Source: Trifolium pratense (taxonomy: Eukaryota > Streptophyta > Magnoliopsida > Fabales > Fabaceae). Taken from it: a DNA stretch of 64,000 bases. The position numbers and the translations under genes are program-made. Below the pieces are notes generated by a model, which was not told where the DNA came from, did no database searches, and saw only the letters and a list, made by a program, of their open reading frames with translations. Shown here piece after piece: positions 60,137 through 64,000 of the stretch. Position 1 is the first letter of the stretch. The number at the start of each line of letters is the position of its first letter. The stretch spans positions 13,826,001-13,890,000 of the forward strand of contig NC_060060.1 of NCBI RefSeq assembly GCF_020283565.1, read 5' to 3'.

Positions 60137-63050
60137 AAGCTTGCGGTGCACTACATTTACTTGCTGATGATCGTGAATTTTTGGATGCTATTGATGAACT
60201 TTCTATGCTTACATCTGGGTGGCATCTTAGGAATTTCTTTGCGCTTCTATTATTAGGATCATCTATGGGCGATCCTTTAAATGTTTTTGAAAAGAAGTGA
60301 GAAATTTGGCAGATGGTATTTATATGCGAAACGACGGGCTCTCTGTAATCCAGGTTAGTATCTTAATACCTATTCATATATTGATTTTAACTTAATTTTA
60401 TTAAAATAATTTTGATATTGGAAAATATATGCCAATTGTTTTATCGTTTTTTTAATGTAGATTTAATCATCTCTTCAGAAGAGCTGAAAATGTTATGTTT
60501 AATTGAAATAGATAAAGTTCTTATAGCAGATGGAAAGTGCTCGGATGATTATGAATGTTTGCCTAAGATACACACTCATCATTTGATATATGTGACAATA
60601 TCTTCATTGCCAATGAATTGTCATATGATTGTGATTTAATGTTTCTGAAACATGAGGAATTGTTTAAGAGTTTGAACAAAGAATAATTATTGGCATATAA
60701 TCAAATAGTTGATGCTGTCACAAATAATTTGGGTCGTATGTTTTTTGTCGATGGGTTTGGGGGATCTAGGAAAACATTTTTGTGGAATGCACTTTCATTT
60801 CAGTTTAGATCAGAGGGTAAAATTGTTTTAAATGTAGCATCGAGTGGTATTGCTGCCTTACTTCTTCCAGGTGGAAGAACTGCACATTCACAATTTGGAG
60901 TGTTGTTAGTTTTAATTGAAGAGTCGTGTTGTATGCTTGACAAAAAGGGAAAGAAGGCTTAGCTTTTAGGAATGACAAGTTTAATTATTTGGGGGATGAA
61001 GCTCCAATGATTAATAGACTTGGTTTTGAATCTTTTGAGAGATTGATGCGTGATGTAATGAACAAAGTTGTGGAGGGTTCTTCGAACCTTCCATTTGGTG
61101 GAAAAATCATTGTTTTAGGTGGTGATTTTAGGCAAATTCTTCCTGTAGTACCAAAGGGTGGAAGAGTTGATTTTGTGGCATCGATGTACAGTGTTGAAAT
61201 TATCGCAAAATACGAGGTTACAGTTTTCTAACGACATGGAACAAAATAAAGCTTTGTCTGACTTTGGTAAATGAATTTTAGACACTGGTGATGGTAAATT
61301 AGGTAAATCTGACGATGGTGAAGCTATCATTGAAATACTAGAAGACATTCATATGAAAAGAATAAAGTTTTATGCTCAGGCACTTGATTAGATGCTTTAA
61401 CACAACTTGGAACTACCGTGTTTGTCTTTCACTATTTGTTGTTCGCCCATTAGAAGCAACAGTAGTAGTAGTCTTTCGGCCATTTTGTAGCAGCATGGTG
61501 TGACTTTGTTTCCTTTGCTGTCTTTTGAGAGCAAGCTTGTGTGCATTGATGGTAAGGATTTGAAGCATTTGCCCAATTTTTTTAGGGTATTTTTTTTTAA
61601 TTTTGGGGGTTTTGATTTTTGTTTTTAGAATAAGATTGAGGTGAAATTAACATATATTTATGATATTTGGAGATATATTTAGATAGACATTTTTTTTATT
61701 CAAAGAAAATGATGAAGATTCAAAAGGAAGATGAAGATTCAAGAAAAATGATGAATGTGTTCATCATTTTTCCAGATTTTTTTATTTTCAATAAAAAAAA
61801 TATATTTTAAAAAATAAACTTATCTGATGTGGCTTGTCACATTAGTATTGTTTTCAATAAAAAAATGAACAAAATGACTTAGATGTGTGTTTTATAAGAG
61901 ATAAAGGAGCAAAATGTTATTAAAAAAAAAAGATCAAAGTGTTACAAAAAATTAAGATAAATGACCTACAATGTAATTCTGCATTTTTAAATCATATTAA
62001 ATGTTCTGGTATGCCAAATCACAGATTGAAGTTTAAGTTAGGTGTTCCTGTCATTGTGCTTCGAAATTTAGATATTTCTATTGGTCTTTGCAATGATACT
62101 CGATTAATAGTTACAAAATTGGGTGCAACTTTTATTGGTGCGGAGGTTGTAAACGGGCCACATAATGGGGAAAAAGTATCTATACATCGGATGACTTTAG
62201 AGCCACCTTCTAGTGCATGCATCATTTTTCAGAGACGTCAATTTCCTCTTTGTGTATGTTTTGCAATGACTATCAATAAAAGTCAAGGACAAACTTTGTC
62301 AAATGTTGGTGTTTATTTACCTATACCAGTTAGGGTTGGAACAGGTCAGGCCAGGCCTTGATAGGCTTGAGTCTGGCCTACGATTTTTCTTCGGGCCTGA
62401 GCCTGGCATACGGCCTATCAAATGTTACTTATTTTAGCCTGGCCTGAGCCTTTTTAAAGTCTGACCTGGTCTTCTAGCCTATTTAAAAATTTGCGTTACA
62501 TAAATGTCTCTATATAGTCTTTTTAAATAGGCTAAACAAGCCTTAAAAACCTATTTCACATTTAAATTTTTATAATTTCTTCAACATTAAGAAAATACTA
62601 ATAAAATGATTAGCACAATAATTAAAAGTTAATAAAATAACAAATATGATTAAATAATAATAATATATTTTCTCTTTGGCAAAAAAAAAAATATAAATAA
62701 TAATATTACATAAATAAAAATAATTAAATATAAACAGGCCGGTCTATCGGGCTTTGTAGACTTTTTTAGAAGCATGAGTCTGTCCTATTTATGTAAACAG
62801 ACTTTTTTCAAAGCCTAAGCCTGACATTTTTAATAAACAGGCCAGACCATACTTACACAGGCCAGGCCGAAGGCGCCTGTAGGCCGCCTGGCCTATTCCC
62901 AACCCTAATACTACTCATGGGCAGTTATATGTTGCGGTTTCTCGGGTCAAAACTAGAGAATGTCTCAAAATTCTAGCTCTTGATGATTCCGATGCTTCAT
63001 CGACTTCAATGACCAACATTGTATATCAAGAAGTTTTTCAAAAAAATTGA
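60137..63050 (+). pseudogene. Broken Helitron helicase (PIF1-like) interrupted by other repeats
   Basis: Pieces of one Helitron Rep/helicase, all on the plus strand and in order: GALHLLADDREFLDAIDEL and WHLRNFFALLLLGSSMGDP (60150-60290), EELKMLCLIEIDKVL (60480), NLGRMFFVDGFGGSRKTFLW (Walker A, degenerate; 60728-60790), SGIAALLLPGGRTAHS, WGDEAPMINRLGFESFERLM (Walker B, 60990), IIVLGGDFRQILPVVPKG (61108), a frameshifted ILDTGDGKLGKSDDGEA (61275), GVPVIVLRNLDISIGLCNDT (62041), FAMTINKSQGQTLSNVGVYL (62265) and, after an insertion, THGQLYVAVSRVKTRECL (62912). Stops, shifts and two insertions (about 61420-61945 and 62331-62907) make it non-functional. No rolling-circle Rep part or Helitron ends were recognised. 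Confidence 0.85.
62331..62907. mobile_element. MITE-like insert in the helicase relic
   Basis: About 577 bp rich in AGGCCTGGCC-type words, with inverted ends TAGGGTTGGAACAGG (left) and, complemented, TAGGGTTGGGAATAGG (right). It splits the helicase between VGVYLPIPV and THGQLYVAVSRV, giving exact proof of insertion. Superfamily not assigned. Confidence 0.75.
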
Positions 63051-64000
63051 TTTTGGTTATGAAAGTAAGTACAAGGTAAATTCATTATTTTTTTCATTAC
63101 TTTTTTTAAGTTGTTGTTATTATTTTATTATAAATTATATTTTGTGTTCTTGATTTTTTTTCTTTGTAATTATCGTGCAATAAAGTAATTTTTTAAGATT
63201 ATGAAAACTTTATTTGACTCATTTGTTGGGTTTTTTTTATGTCATATAGTTTTAGTTAATCAGAGAACAATATCATTTTTTAGGGGGATTCCATTGCAGA
63301 GGGAGTGGTGGTGATCTAAGTCATTAGAACAACACATTTTTATATTGGGAAATGATTGATGTCGCGTTATATAGCAATGCTCTTTTATATTTTTTATTTT
63401 CTTAATTTCAAATCAAGGGTCCATGTTCCACTCCACCATAAATTTATGGGAGAGAATCCTTTCTCATCATTTTTAAACTATTAGTTTATGTCACATAGTT
63501 TTTTTTGTATGATTTTTGTTCTTTTATTTGTTTCATCACTTCTTATATTTTAACATTACATCTTTTATTTCTTTAAGTTACATTCTAACTTGGTTGGTTT
63601 AATCAGCTAGGTATTGTCTCAACCGTTCTTTTAAAAAATGTTATGTATTGTTCTTTAAGTTAAACATGATTAGATAGATTTGATGGATATCTTTCATTTC
63701 ATTTACAGCTCATTTTTGTCTAAACCATTTAGATGAATACTTCTTTTTTTATCAAAACTACAATGCTATCATTTAATGTTTGTAGACTTTTCCATAACTT
63801 AACACTTCTTTGGTAATATTTTTTGTTTGTCTTATTCAATTGCAATCAATCTTTTCTTATCTTGGTTTTGGCTAGAAGCTTTGGTCAACTACAAGAAACA
63901 AAACTGCACAAATATGTTAGACAATGTATCCTGATTCCCTAATTTCTTTTTAATTTATTTATGTTTGATTTCATTTTTTCTTTTTGTTTTTTTCATTGCT
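63051..64000. other. AT-rich terminal stretch, no gene recognised
   Basis: T-rich non-coding sequence after the helicase relic. No ORF of note, no RNA gene, no bounded repeat. Confidence 0.5.

Noticed and set aside
60690..60962. Functional PIF1 helicase gene
   Set aside because: Only a fragment: stops on both sides, altered Walker A, two large inserts downstream.

Overview
This is plant nuclear DNA. It is AT-rich, has many GT-AG introns in slowly evolving housekeeping genes, and carries plant transposon classes (Helitron, Mutator-type, hAT-type and CACTA-like elements, LINE and tRNA-derived SINE copies). Protein style and repeat families fit a papilionoid legume of the Medicago/Trifolium/Pisum group; the legume placement is an inference, not a search result.

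Layout, left to right: (1) 5' end of a mitochondrial NAD-isocitrate dehydrogenase regulatory subunit gene (minus, runs off the left edge). (2) LINE relic and a repeat-rich intergenic stretch with two MITEs. (3) A ten-exon SERAT3-type serine O-acetyltransferase gene (plus). (4) A 757-bp Mutator-type element with a perfect 9-bp target duplication. (5) A 21-exon GRIP-domain golgin gene (plus). (6) A decayed CACTA-like element with a Gly/Asn-rich reading frame. (7) An intronless plastid phosphoserine aminotransferase gene (minus). (8) Two tandem B2-type cyclin genes (minus), separated by a spacer filled with a SINE, a MITE, a Mutator-type element and a 5.0-kb Helitron carrying kinase and RPA-like fragments. 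(9) A 14-exon tRNA nucleotidyltransferase/poly(A) polymerase family gene (minus). (10) A MITE and a broken Helitron helicase, followed by gene-free AT-rich DNA.

The gene content is notable as a set. Phosphoserine aminotransferase makes the serine precursor and serine O-acetyltransferase spends serine on cysteine synthesis. From memory, the same neighbours (IDH, SERAT3, PSAT, CYCB2) sit side by side twice in Arabidopsis (At4g35620-35650 and At2g17620-17640), so this looks like a deeply conserved microsyntenic block into which a golgin gene and many transposons have been placed. The cyclin pair is a segmental tandem duplication with a precise difference of one intron between copies. I saw no operon-like, CRISPR, viral or toxin features. 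Exon coordinates were read by eye from GT-AG sites and frame continuity.
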